Source: Bacteriovoracaceae bacterium (GTDB lineage: Bacteria; Bdellovibrionota; Bacteriovoracia; Bacteriovoracales; Bacteriovoracaceae). From it: DNA of 48,358 nt. Positions within the stretch are counted from its first letter, which is position 1; every line of letters starts with the position of its first letter. Both the position numbers and the translations under genes were made by a program. This document shows positions 40,190 through 48,358 of this stretch, piece by piece. The stretch covers positions 1-48,358 of the forward strand of contig JABGXW010000005.1 in assembly GCA_018675575.1 (NCBI GenBank). Direction: 5' to 3'. A model generated the notes under the pieces. The model saw only the letters and a program-made list of their open reading frames with translations. It did no database searches and had not been told where the DNA came from.

Positions 40190-40213
40190 ATCTAAGCAAC
40201 GACAGGCTTAGAT
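40190..40213 (-). terminator. Hairpin with T-run inside the flagellar operon, before flgE
   Basis: On the minus strand ATCTAAGC and GCTTAGAT form an eight-pair stem with an 8-nt loop, followed at once by ATTTTTT. It lies between the TIGR02530-type gene and flgE, within a 116-bp gap in an otherwise tight operon. It could be a partial terminator, a processing site or a 3'-end stabilising stem. Confidence 0.4.
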
Positions 40214-40254
40214 GAGGCTCCCGTAAGGACCAGCCAATTTTCTCTTGTATCTTC

Positions 40255-40665
40255 TTAACTAACTATTAAAGTTGAATCTATTTTTGTAAAAACATTTTCA
40301 GCCATATTATCTTTATCTATTGCAGTTACAATTGTGTTATTGTTTACATCAACAATGTAAGCTGCTTTTGGTGTAATAACTAATGAGTCTTGTCCCCCTT
40401 TAATTTTCAATTTATCTATTGCACCTTTTAATTTATTAAATTCCTCACTATCCATATTTAAGTTTCTTTCTTGCAGTCGCTTTGCTGCATGAGTAGATAA
40501 TTTAATTTCCTGATCTGGTCCTTTTGGTACTAATTGTTGTTCTAATAATTTACCAAAATCAGACTTTTTACCAGGCCCTAGCTTATTAGATACATCAACC
40601 TTCTTCTGCTCCGGAAGTTTGGAAACATTTGGAATGAGAATGTTATTAATATTGCTATTTGCCAT
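40255..40665 (-). CDS. Flagellar operon protein, TIGR02530/FlgN-linked type
   Basis: This 136-residue protein has the core IKLSTHAAKRLQERNLNMDSEEFNKLKGA and DSLVITPKAAYIVDVNNNTIVTAID, the pattern of the small flagellar-operon protein family found between flgD and flgE in many Gram-positives and deltaproteobacteria. Its exact role is uncertain, perhaps in hook assembly. The first 50 residues are polar and probably flexible, as in export substrates. It follows flgD by 24 bases. Confidence 0.82.
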   Translation of the reverse strand: MANSNINNILIPNVSKLPEQKKVDVSNKLGPGKKSDFGKLLEQQLVPKGPDQEIKLSTHAAKRLQERNLNMDSEEFNKLKGAIDKLKIKGGQDSLVITPKAAYIVDVNNNTIVTAIDKDNMAENVFTKIDSTLIVS

Positions 40666-40689
40666 AATTACTATCAGCTCTTTTTATTC

Positions 40690-41604
40690 TTATAAAGAAT
40701 AGTCTTGTAAATTATTATAGGCGTTCAGTCCTTGCTTTTGCAATGCAGGAGCTTTTGCCGGAGCAGTATTATTTACCTGATCAATTATTCTTGTTTTAGG
40801 TTCAGTATTTACTTTCAAGTTTTTCTTATCGTTTTCTTTAATTTTAAAACTTTCAACATCTCTTAATTTTGCTTTTTTTCCTGACTTAAGTGTAAAAACC
40901 GTTTCACCATTTTCGAAAGAGACTCCTGTAATAAGTCCTTTAGATTTGGTTTCGCCTGGAAACTCTTTTAACTCCTGATCCCACGCTCTGACTTCTGCTC
41001 GAAAATCCCCCTTGCCAACATGATAACCATTATAGCCTACACCATCCCATTTTAAGGTATGAGTTCCTGCTCCAATAGAATCGTGATCCAATTGCCCGAC
41101 TAGCTGATTTCCAGCATCGTAAAATCTAATCATAACTTTTTTAGCAAATTTTGGAAGATGAAATGGAATATCTGTTGAATCCTGTTCACTTTCAAATTTT
41201 ATTGAAGTCCCTTTCGTTAAAATCTCTTTTCCAAGAAAACTTGCTCCATAGAATTTATTTTCAGTTGGGGCACCTTTATTTTGCTCAGTCATTTTATGGT
41301 TGATATTTGTCATTTGTTCTAGCTGTGCAAATTGTGCTAAGTCTGCTGCAAATGATTTTTGATCCATTGGCTTAAGAGGATCTTGATTCTGAAGTTGGTG
41401 ACTTAATAACCTAAGAAAACCATCTTTCCCCATTTTATTATGTTCTTTTTGATCAACAAAACGAGATTCAGTCTTTACTCCTGCCATCTGATTTAGTTTA
41501 TCACCAACACCTTTTGAATTTTTTCTTTTATTTTGCGACGACCCTTGATTGAGGCCAATATTTGCAAATTGATTTTTAACAGCGGGTCTACCTTTTAGTG
41601 GCAT
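40690..41604 (-). CDS. flgD: Flagellar hook-capping protein FlgD
   Basis: This 304-residue protein is the scaffold cap needed for hook polymerisation. The diagnostic block FLRLLSHQLQNQDPLKPMD followed by SFAADLAQFAQLEQM is at residues 63-100. The C-terminal part folds as the FlgD Ig/FLG domain (VMIRFYDAGNQLVGQL, HTLKWDGVGYNGYHVGKG). The N-terminal 60 residues are basic and unstructured, as suits a type III secreted protein. It is coupled with fliK upstream (15-base gap). Confidence 0.93.
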   Translation of the reverse strand: MPLKGRPAVKNQFANIGLNQGSSQNKRKNSKGVGDKLNQMAGVKTESRFVDQKEHNKMGKDGFLRLLSHQLQNQDPLKPMDQKSFAADLAQFAQLEQMTNINHKMTEQNKGAPTENKFYGASFLGKEILTKGTSIKFESEQDSTDIPFHLPKFAKKVMIRFYDAGNQLVGQLDHDSIGAGTHTLKWDGVGYNGYHVGKGDFRAEVRAWDQELKEFPGETKSKGLITGVSFENGETVFTLKSGKKAKLRDVESFKIKENDKKNLKVNTEPKTRIIDQVNNTAPAKAPALQKQGLNAYNNLQDYSL

Positions 41605-41619
41605 CCAATCCCCTTATTT

Positions 41620-43182
41620 TTATGCAGTCTTTTTTTCTTCAGCATGTTCTTTAAATTGTTCCCATAATTGCTTTCTTCTATCTGAATCACGGTTTCCACT
41701 TTGGAATTGTTTAGACTGAGATTGTTCCTGAGATGTCTGTTGTCCCATATCAAAACCTTGACTCTTTGATTCTGAGGTGAATTTTGTAAATTCTGAATGA
41801 CTAGAACTTGCAACAAGTCGGAAGTTAGATAGCTTTACACCAGAGTTATCTAATGCCTTGACTAAATCCGCTTCATTTTGCATGAAAAACTCTCTACCTT
41901 TACTATTTTGAGTCACAATTTCTAGTTCGACTTGATTTGCACCTATTTTCGCAACATTTACTCTAAAACTTCCAAGTTCATCATGCTTTACAAGTAAGTC
42001 AATTGAATTAGAGCTTCCTATTTTAGTTTGTTCAATATGATTAACAATCTTTTCAATTATTTGTATTTTATTTTCTGACTTAATGTTACTCATATCCATA
42101 ATTTTAGTATTTGGATTTATAACATCAAAGTCTTTTGGAGTTTGAGTATCTAAACTCGCTGCAATAAATTCAAACCCACGATTTTGGTTATTTTGTCCTA
42201 CAGATTCCACTTGAAGCTTTGTTCCAAAGTCATTTTCAACTGTATTTTTATTATTAAAATCTGCTCCACTTAAGTTAAACATTGAGTTTTTGATGTTATT
42301 TTGAGCTTTTCCGTAACCTTTTATATTATTACTAGCTTTAGCTATTTTTTTTCCAAATATATTCTGCACGTTAGACTGTTTATTATGAGCTCTCTTCATG
42401 GAGCTAATTCCATTCGCAGCATTCATACTTTGAACAAAATCGTTTCCAGATGCTAAGACCTTTCCTTGTTTTTTATTTTTATTATTTACATTTAGTTTCA
42501 GAGGTATACGTGGATCTTGCTCAATAACATTTACGTCTTTATTAGAAACCTTTGATCCAACCTGAAATTGATCAAAGTTATTTTTTACATTTAATTTACT
42601 TTTCAGTTGATCAACATTTTTAGATCCTACAAAAATCTGTTTTTTAGGATCTACCTTACTTTCAATATTACCATCATCATCTATATTAGAGATTTTAAGA
42701 CTTTCATTTACGTCTTTATTCTGATTTGGTTCTAATAAACTTGATAGTCCTCTTTCTTTACTTTTATTAACAGTTAGACCTGTTTTGTCCAGCGCGTCAA
42801 CCTCTTGAGAAATACTTTGCTCAGTTTGTTTCATCTCTTTTAAGAGATTTTTCAATTCAGGATTTAATTCCCTACTCGCTAATTCTTTTTCTAGTACAAT
42901 TTGGTCTAATCCATCTCCAACGTTTGTATCTATATATTCACCCTTCATTGCCTCGAGTAACGCTTCTTTGGCCTTAGGATTAGCATTCATGGCCTCAGCT
43001 AAGATCATTTTTTGAGATTCTGGTGATTCAATATCTTGAAGTGTCTTTAGAAACTGTTCTGGATTTGCGCCATCAATAGAGTTAACAACAGACAATCCGG
43101 CACCAGATAAGCCACTTGGCTTATCTACTTTCTCCATAAGGAGGGCCTTGATGTTTAATTGCTTGTTTTCTATTCCTTTCAT
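41620..43182 (-). CDS. fliK: Flagellar hook-length control protein FliK
   Basis: This 520-residue protein has a long, low-complexity body rich in Asn, Lys, Ser and Gln, and a compact C-terminal domain (about 380-475). The C-terminal signature is SIDLLVKHDELGSFRVNVAK and the following ELEIVTQNSKGREFF, with VKLSNFRLVAS. FliK is secreted during hook growth and switches the export gate to filament substrates. Length variation in the body sets hook length. Position directly before flgD supports the call. Confidence 0.88.
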   Translation of the reverse strand: MKGIENKQLNIKALLMEKVDKPSGLSGAGLSVVNSIDGANPEQFLKTLQDIESPESQKMILAEAMNANPKAKEALLEAMKGEYIDTNVGDGLDQIVLEKELASRELNPELKNLLKEMKQTEQSISQEVDALDKTGLTVNKSKERGLSSLLEPNQNKDVNESLKISNIDDDGNIESKVDPKKQIFVGSKNVDQLKSKLNVKNNFDQFQVGSKVSNKDVNVIEQDPRIPLKLNVNNKNKKQGKVLASGNDFVQSMNAANGISSMKRAHNKQSNVQNIFGKKIAKASNNIKGYGKAQNNIKNSMFNLSGADFNNKNTVENDFGTKLQVESVGQNNQNRGFEFIAASLDTQTPKDFDVINPNTKIMDMSNIKSENKIQIIEKIVNHIEQTKIGSSNSIDLLVKHDELGSFRVNVAKIGANQVELEIVTQNSKGREFFMQNEADLVKALDNSGVKLSNFRLVASSSHSEFTKFTSESKSQGFDMGQQTSQEQSQSKQFQSGNRDSDRRKQLWEQFKEHAEEKKTA

Positions 43183-43224
43183 AAATTAAATTTTTCCTAA
43201 CGCGTATATCTATCCGTGACCCTA

Positions 43225-43797
43225 CTATCTTTTCATATTCATATACTGTTTTTGAAGTCGGGCAGATATTTCCTTATCCATTAAGTTAAATATTTTCGAT
43301 ACCTTAACTGGATTTAGTTTTTCAAGAATTTGAACAGAAATTGTAGCATCCTGAACTGACAGCAAAGAGGCAGCATTTGCCGGCTTCATTCCTGAGATAA
43401 CATCCACCATATGCCCGATTCTTTTATCCCGGTTTTTTTGTTTTTCATCAATACAACCGATAAATTTATTCTGATTGGTTCTAAATTTTGTAACTTGTTC
43501 TTTAAAGTTTTTTTCATTCATTTTTAGTTGTTCTTCATTTTTAACTATTTTCAATTCCTTTAACTTAATATCATGTTCTTTTTTAATTAACTCTTTAGAA
43601 AACTCAATTATTTTATCTTGTCCAATTTTCTTTAGGTGGTTTTCTACTTCGATGAGGACTGAAGCTTGAAATTCTTCTTCACTATATATTCTCTTATCAG
43701 CAATTTCTGTTTTAGGTTTTACCTCAGCCTCTTCTTTTGCAGCAAGGCATAAATTTAAATTAATAATTTGAAAAACGATAAAAATAAGTATTTTCAT
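43225..43797 (-). CDS. MotE-like protein (MgtE-N domain), exported
   Basis: This 190-residue protein has a signal peptide or anchor (MKILIFIVFQIINLNLCLAA), a long coiled-coil region (about 40-115) and a C-terminal MgtE-N-like helical bundle (MVDVISGMKPANAASLLSVQ, ISVQILEKLNPVKVSKIFNLM). The same layout and place next to fliJ is found in MotE, which in Gram-negatives helps the flagellar motor. A Cys in the linker and the hydrophobic start suggest a periplasmic location. It is part of the flagellar transcript, nine bases after fliJ. Confidence 0.78.
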   Translation of the reverse strand: MKILIFIVFQIINLNLCLAAKEEAEVKPKTEIADKRIYSEEEFQASVLIEVENHLKKIGQDKIIEFSKELIKKEHDIKLKELKIVKNEEQLKMNEKNFKEQVTKFRTNQNKFIGCIDEKQKNRDKRIGHMVDVISGMKPANAASLLSVQDATISVQILEKLNPVKVSKIFNLMDKEISARLQKQYMNMKR

Positions 43798-43806
43798 CTC
43801 TTACTC

Positions 43807-44259
43807 CTAGATATTATTTCTCTCTGAAGATCTAGTCATAGATAATTGATCCTCTATTTTTTCCATGTCTTTTTTATTTTTTTCTTTTGTAAATTGTATC
43901 ATCTTTTTTTCTTTTAAATTTTCAACTATTTTCACTTCACCTCGAGCAAGAGCAAGTTCCTCTCGCTTCGCTTCCATCTTTTTATTGAGAGCGTGTATAA
44001 GATTCTCCTTATTTTTAATATCTTCTCTCTTTCCCTGAAAATATTCTGGAAAAAACTGTAACATCTTTACTCCTGGACCAGAGTAGAGAACCTTAGAATG
44101 AGCGTCATATCCTTCATCCAAATCTATATTTAATTGTAAAATGATAGACTTTGTCTCTTCGATCTCTTGTAATAATTTTCCTAATTCCACCTTTAATTGA
44201 TTCTCTTTAAACTCTCTGAGTTTAAGTAACCCATCTAATTTGAATTTAAATCTAGCCAT
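43807..44259 (-). CDS. fliJ: Flagellar export protein FliJ
   Basis: This 150-residue, almost wholly helical coiled-coil protein begins MARFKFKLDGLLKLREFKEN, the usual FliJ opening. FliJ is the central stalk of the flagellar export ATPase, inserted in the FliI hexamer, and also escorts substrates. Sequence identity in FliJ is low, and the call rests on the opening, the coiled coil and position behind fliI (8-base gap). Confidence 0.88.
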   Translation of the reverse strand: MARFKFKLDGLLKLREFKENQLKVELGKLLQEIEETKSIILQLNIDLDEGYDAHSKVLYSGPGVKMLQFFPEYFQGKREDIKNKENLIHALNKKMEAKREELALARGEVKIVENLKEKKMIQFTKEKNKKDMEKIEDQLSMTRSSERNNI

Positions 44260-44267
44260 TTTTTATC

Positions 44268-45656
44268 CTACAAGATGTTACTATTATCAATCATATTTTC
44301 GGGACTAATTTCGTTCTCAGCTTTTCTCGCAATTTCTACCATTTGATCATATAGATAATCTAACGTGTGTACCTCTGAAATATTTTGTAATTGCTTTAAT
44401 AATTCAGTTAAATCGTTATGCACAGTTATTGCTTTATCCACTTTAGGATTTGATCCTTTAGCATAAGCACCAACGTTAATCAGGTCTTCATTTTCCTTGT
44501 AAGCGGCCATTAGATCACGCAGATGAGCCGCGACAATAATATGTTCTCTAGTAGCAACTTTATTCATTACCCGTGATAAAGATTGAAGGACGTCAATTGC
44601 AGGAAATTGATTTCTAGAAGCAAGTTCACGGCTCAAAATAATATGTCCGTCTGCTATTGCTCGAATTGCATCAGAAATGGGTTCATCTGTATCCCCACCT
44701 TCAACTAACACTGTATAAATACCAGTAATAGATCCACATCCTTTTACTGTTCCTGCTCTTTCTAGAAGTTTTGGTAATTTTGCAAAAACAGAGGGAGTAT
44801 AGCCTTTTTGCCCAGGAGGCTCACCAGCGCTTAAACTAATTTCTCTGTTGGCCATTGCAAAACGTGTAATTGAGTCCATCATTAAAAGAACATCGTTATT
44901 TTCATCTCTAAAATATTCTGCGATAGTTGTTGCAATATAAGCTGCTTTCATTCTAATTAATGGTGATTGATCAGAAGTCGCCACAACAATCACTGAGTTC
45001 TTCATTCCTTCTTCACCAAGATCATTTTCAATAAACTCTAATACTTCTCGTCCACGTTCCCCAATCAACGCAATAATATTTATATCTGCAGTTGTGTTTT
45101 GGGCAATCATACCTAAGGTAACAGATTTACCAACGCCGGAGCCGGCCATAATTGCCAGTCGCTGTCCTTTACCCATTGTCATAAAACAATCAATTGCATG
45201 TACTCCTGTTTCCAGAGACTCGCTGATTGGTGGACGTTGTAATGGGTTAATAGATTTTCCGAAAATACTTCTTGACTCATACTCTTTGTGAACAATTGGA
45301 CCTTTACCATCTAGTGGATTACCTTGGAAGTCTATAACCCTGCCTAGAAGAGCTTGAGAGGTTTTAATAATTGTTGTCAAGTCTTTAAGAATAATTCTTG
45401 TTTCTGAGTTTATTCCGGGAAGTTCATCGTAAGGCATAACCATACATTTTGAGCCATTTATTGCCACAACTTCACCTGGGCAAACTTCTCCAAATTCGGT
45501 ATGAAATTCAACGTTACTACCAATTACCGCTCGTGATAAGTTCGCCTCAAATAACATACCTTTACTTGAAATAATTTTTCCGATCTTCTGATATGGTAAT
45601 GAGTATTCATAAGCTTTATGAATTGGTGTTAAGTCTATATTATGGCCATTACTCAT
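44268..45656 (-). CDS. fliI: Flagellum-specific ATPase FliI
   Basis: This 462-residue ATPase powers flagellar type III export and is related to F1-beta. The Walker A is GSGVGKS (in MAGSGVGKSVTLG), Walker B LLMMDSITRFAMANREI, and the LSAGEPPGQKGYTPSVFAKLP segment is typical of the FliI/T3SS branch. ALIGERGREVLEFIE and VLQSLSRVM are also conserved. It overlaps fliH by eight bases. Confidence 0.97.
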   Translation of the reverse strand: MSNGHNIDLTPIHKAYEYSLPYQKIGKIISSKGMLFEANLSRAVIGSNVEFHTEFGEVCPGEVVAINGSKCMVMPYDELPGINSETRIILKDLTTIIKTSQALLGRVIDFQGNPLDGKGPIVHKEYESRSIFGKSINPLQRPPISESLETGVHAIDCFMTMGKGQRLAIMAGSGVGKSVTLGMIAQNTTADINIIALIGERGREVLEFIENDLGEEGMKNSVIVVATSDQSPLIRMKAAYIATTIAEYFRDENNDVLLMMDSITRFAMANREISLSAGEPPGQKGYTPSVFAKLPKLLERAGTVKGCGSITGIYTVLVEGGDTDEPISDAIRAIADGHIILSRELASRNQFPAIDVLQSLSRVMNKVATREHIIVAAHLRDLMAAYKENEDLINVGAYAKGSNPKVDKAITVHNDLTELLKQLQNISEVHTLDYLYDQMVEIARKAENEISPENMIDNSNIL

Positions 45657-46449
45657 CAGGAATTACCGTATCAAAGAGTTTATCTAAACTTTCAAATTGC
45701 TGATCTAAAGTTCCACTAATTATCCCATTATCAGAATCAATAACAATTCCGTTTTCTGAGATTTCATAATCTACTTCAACACGAACATTATCTAATTTAC
45801 CTAGTTTATTTTGAACAACTTCTATAATTTCTGGCATTGCTGAAAATTGTTTTTGATTTACCTGAACAAGCAAATTTGAAGTTTCTTGAGTTTCAATAAT
45901 AAGTTTTTCCAAAAGTCTTGAAATATACTCACCATCATCTTTTAATTCTCGCAATATAACCCATTTTGTCAGATTGCGTATTAATTTATATATTTCATCT
46001 TTTTGATTCATTATAATACTTTCTTTTACAACAAGAACTTCATTAATCATCTCAGTTAAAATATTTAACTTCTCTTCTGTTTCTGCTTTTGTTTGATTAA
46101 AGACTTCTTTTTCTCCTGCATCTACGCCCTCATTAAAACCATCTTCGTATGCTCCTTGTTTAATTATTTCAATCCGTCGAGAGACTTCATCTAATATTTT
46201 TCGTTCTCTCTCTTTCTTTTCTTGATCTAATAGTCCTCGATGCTCTTTTACAATTGGAGAAATAATAAAATTTTTCTTCTCAGCCGAGATCCTTTCAAAT
46301 TTAGTTTTTTCATCATTTTTTTCCGCACAAAAAGGAGTACGTTCATTTAAATGCAGGAAGGAATACTCTTCAACAGCATCTTTATTAACACTCGATATGG
46401 AGAAGTCTTTAAATTCATAATTTGAAATTTCTTTTTCCTGCTCGGCCAT
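45649..46449 (-). CDS. fliH: Flagellar assembly protein FliH
   Basis: This 266-residue protein regulates and localises the export ATPase FliI. The N-terminal half is charged and helical, with a GAYEDGFNEGVDAGEKEV motif (about 115-132), the typical Gly-repeat of FliH. The C-terminal V-ATPase E-like domain shows NLTKWVILRELKDDGEYI and LVQVNQKQFSAMPEI, followed by DYEISENGIVIDSDNGIISGTLDQQFE. It follows fliG by 33 bases and overlaps fliI by eight, consistent with co-assembly of the subunits. Confidence 0.9.
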   Translation of the reverse strand: MAEQEKEISNYEFKDFSISSVNKDAVEEYSFLHLNERTPFCAEKNDEKTKFERISAEKKNFIISPIVKEHRGLLDQEKKERERKILDEVSRRIEIIKQGAYEDGFNEGVDAGEKEVFNQTKAETEEKLNILTEMINEVLVVKESIIMNQKDEIYKLIRNLTKWVILRELKDDGEYISRLLEKLIIETQETSNLLVQVNQKQFSAMPEIIEVVQNKLGKLDNVRVEVDYEISENGIVIDSDNGIISGTLDQQFESLDKLFDTVIPDE

Positions 46450-46482
46450 AGATTATTCCTTCTAAACTTGATCAAACAAGAG

Positions 46483-47520
46483 TTAAACCATTTGATCGCC
46501 TTCTCCACCTCTAGAGATAAATGCTTTCCCTTGAGATTCAAGCTCTTTAGCTTTCTGTACGATTTCCGTTTGTGCCTTTTCTACATCAGACAGTTTTGTA
46601 GGTCCAAGAACCTCTAAGTCTTCTTGAATCAATGTTGCAGCTCTATTAGACATATTACTAAATATTTTCACTTTAACATCTTCAGGTGCAGTTTTAAGTG
46701 CAATGACCAATTTCTGACTATCAACTTCTTTAAGTAAGGTTTGAATACCTTTATCATCAACATGTACGAGATCTTCAAAAACAAACATAAGTTTTCTAAT
46801 TTCTTCTGCCAGCTCAGGATCCTTTTCATCAACACGTGACATGATATTTTTCTCACTATTTTTATCCATAAGGTTTAGCATATCAGCAATTGGTTCTACT
46901 CCACCTAGCTGATTCGTATCAATTGAACCTAAGGTAGAGAGCTCTGTCTTAAGAACATCATCTAATTGAGCAATCAGCTCAGGTGAGACATAATCGAGAT
47001 TCGCCACCCTTAGAACAACTTCTGCTTGAAGCCCTTCGGGTAATCTTCTAAGTACATCAACTTTTTTTTCTGGAGCTAAATGTGCAACAATCAATGCAAT
47101 TGTTTGAGGATGCTCATTAATTAAAAAGTTGGACAATGTTCTTGTATCTACAAGCTCTAATGATTCCAATGTATTATTTTGTCCAACATCAACAATCTGA
47201 CCGAGTAATTGCTTTGCCCTCTCTTCACCTAGAGCATTGACAATAAAGTCACGTCCTCTATTATCTGAGAATAATAAATCATTTTCTTCATTTAACTCTG
47301 CATAAAACTCTTCCAGAACTTTTTTGATGAGCCAGATGGGTGCTTTACTAACATTCGCCATTGAGTTAATCATTCTCTTAACGTCATTATCTCTCATATG
47401 TGAAAATATCAGTTGAGTAGTTGGTATTCCAACTGCTGAAAGCAAAATCCCCGCCCTATCTTGTCCAGACAGTAGCGAATATTCTGTATCCGGATCTAAT
47501 GAATTTTCATTTATGGCCAC
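46483..47520 (-). CDS. fliG: Flagellar motor switch protein FliG
   Basis: This 345-residue rotor protein forms the torque ring on FliF. All three domains are present: the N-terminal FliF-binding region (GQDRAGILLSAVGIP), the middle domain with HPQTIALIVAHLAPEKKVDVL, and the C-terminal torque helix region (IRKLMFVFEDLVHVDDKGIQ followed by LVIALKTAPEDVK). The sequence LPEGLQAEVVLRVANLD is the usual ARM region. It is 13 bases behind fliF. Confidence 0.97.
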   Translation of the reverse strand: MAINENSLDPDTEYSLLSGQDRAGILLSAVGIPTTQLIFSHMRDNDVKRMINSMANVSKAPIWLIKKVLEEFYAELNEENDLLFSDNRGRDFIVNALGEERAKQLLGQIVDVGQNNTLESLELVDTRTLSNFLINEHPQTIALIVAHLAPEKKVDVLRRLPEGLQAEVVLRVANLDYVSPELIAQLDDVLKTELSTLGSIDTNQLGGVEPIADMLNLMDKNSEKNIMSRVDEKDPELAEEIRKLMFVFEDLVHVDDKGIQTLLKEVDSQKLVIALKTAPEDVKVKIFSNMSNRAATLIQEDLEVLGPTKLSDVEKAQTEIVQKAKELESQGKAFISRGGEGDQMV

Positions 47521-47533
47521 TACTCACTCCTCG

Positions 47534-48358
47534 TTAAGCAATTTGCTTATCTGATTCTGTTGAATGAATCATTTCATGTACAATCTGAGCTGCCTTACCA
47601 GGATTACCTTCTACTAATGAAATAATTCTCTCTTTCAACATATTTCCTTCAATTTTTTCGGGATTCAATTTATCTTCAATAGTAGGTAAAGCATCTTCTA
47701 ATCCTGGTAACTTTTGGTTTGCTTGAAGTTTTTCTAGTTCTTCTAATGTTTTAGGAAGAAAATCTTCTACTGATTCAACAGTGTTGTCAGTAACCCATTG
47801 GATAAATGGTCTTACAACTAAGAAGAAGAATAAAGAGATGACAATTCCAACAACAGTATATTTGGCGATATTTTTCCAAAGTTCTCTCGCTGCTTTGTCT
47901 CGCATGAGAGCATCTGCAGCAGACATGTCCTCTCTGGCAAATTCCATATTTCTGATAACGAGGTTATCACCTCTCTTGGTATTGATACCTAAAGTAGATG
48001 CAACGATTGCAGAAAAGTTTTCAAGATCAGCTTCAGACCATTTTTCATAGGTAAAAACCGCTTTGCCATCTTCTCCAACAGCCGCCTTACCACCTTCACC
48101 TAAGACAGCGACCCTTTTACCATCAATCATAACTGCAGCTGATATTTTTTTAATTCCCGCTACTGGATTTTTAGATTTTTTAATAGTTTTTGGAACATTA
48201 TAGTTTCTAGTAGACAATTCCTTATCAACGTTATTTTTTGTTTCAGGGATTCCTGGCTGTGGAGTTTCTCCAGGTAAATTAGACCTTGCCCCAGGAATGC
48301 CTTGAGGAGATGGTCTAGAACCATTTAATTTTTGTGTATTTTTAACTTCAGATAGAAC
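47534..48358 (-). CDS. fliF: Flagellar MS-ring protein FliF (3' part, truncated by the window)
   Basis: The frame is open to the window edge, giving 274 residues of the C-terminal half; the TTG at 48217 is not the real start. The part beyond the edge-side segment has the Pro/Gly-rich linker of FliF (QGIPGARSNLPGETP), followed by TRNYNVPKTIKKS, then the ring domain end and the C-terminal membrane helix (YTVVGIVISLFFFLVVRPF). The C-terminal tail ending with KIEGNMLKERIISLVEGNPGKAAQIV contains the FliG-binding region. It is the first gene visible of the flagellar operon. Confidence 0.93.
   Translation of the reverse strand, partial: VLSEVKNTQKLNGSRPSPQGIPGARSNLPGETPQPGIPETKNNVDKELSTRNYNVPKTIKKSKNPVAGIKKISAAVMIDGKRVAVLGEGGKAAVGEDGKAVFTYEKWSEADLENFSAIVASTLGINTKRGDNLVIRNMEFAREDMSAADALMRDKAARELWKNIAKYTVVGIVISLFFFLVVRPFIQWVTDNTVESVEDFLPKTLEELEKLQANQKLPGLEDALPTIEDKLNPEKIEGNMLKERIISLVEGNPGKAAQIVHEMIHSTESDKQIA

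Noticed and set aside
41595-41816. Minus-strand 73-codon ORF inside fliK
   Set aside because: It lies in a shifted frame of fliK with coil-like composition and no independent start signal.

Overview
The window is AT-rich, densely coded bacterial chromosome. The gene content is: an MreC-MreD-PBP2-RodA elongation operon, a large flagellar operon, a VKOR-DsbA fusion, an HD-GYP protein, a FlhG/MinD-like ATPase next to a J-domain/HTH protein, and many small secreted proteins of unknown function. Together with the style of the proteins this suggests a Gram-negative member of the Bdellovibrionota, most like the Bacteriovorax/Halobacteriovorax group of predatory bacteria. That placement is an inference from gene content and protein character; no marker search was run. 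There are no rRNA or tRNA genes, no CRISPR array, no insertion sequence and no obvious prophage.

Layout. (1) 1-3958: a truncated small ORF, a secreted protein, a lipoprotein, ManA, a stand-alone LON-domain protein and a CTP-dependent lipid-kinase-like membrane protein. (2) 4103-9476: a good sigma70-type promoter followed by a co-directional run: FlhG/MinD-like ATPase, degenerate J-domain/RodZ-like HTH protein, RluD-type pseudouridine synthase, PgeF, VKOR-DsbA fusion and TatD DNase. (3) 9523-10700: a small Cys-containing secreted protein and an alpha/beta-hydrolase-like protein whose nucleophile serine is replaced by glycine. (4) 10886-15532: gap-pgk-tpiA-secG-aminotransferase, preceded by a 24-bp dyad. 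(5) 15541-20945: HD-GYP protein, neutral-ceramidase-like protein, and the 5-oxoprolinase genes pxpC and a pxpA-pxpB fusion. (6) 21242-28538: YceI, Ssb, a zinc-ribbon membrane protein, an RNA-structured non-coding stretch, a very large TadG-like protein, a lysine-repeat H1-like protein, a glutaredoxin and an HD-domain dNTPase-like protein. (7) 28580-31548: little-known genes, including a DUF350-like membrane protein, a cysteine-less rhodanese and a MarR regulator. (8) 31613-36148 (minus): rodA-mrdA-mreD-mreC, diverging from a PpiD-like chaperone/ferredoxin pair. (9) 38023-38765: a decayed cation-diffusion-facilitator gene. (10) 38858-48358 (minus): flgE, a TIGR02530-type gene, flgD, fliK, a MotE-like gene, fliJ, fliI, fliH, fliG and the 3' part of fliF, closed by a strong terminator.

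How the genes work together: the flagellar block encodes the MS-ring/switch (FliF, FliG), the export ATPase complex (FliH, FliI, FliJ) and hook assembly (FliK, FlgD, FlgE). The mre block builds the rod-shaped wall. The glycolytic block is a classic lower-glycolysis operon, but its GAPDH has unusual cofactor-pocket residues. The most interesting leads are the pseudoenzyme set (hydrolase without Ser, rhodanese without Cys, J domain without HPD), the structured non-coding stretch near 23.1 kb, a group of genes that look leaderless, the GAPDH cofactor residues, and the freshly broken CDF transporter. I found no single large new system that can be proven from sequence alone.
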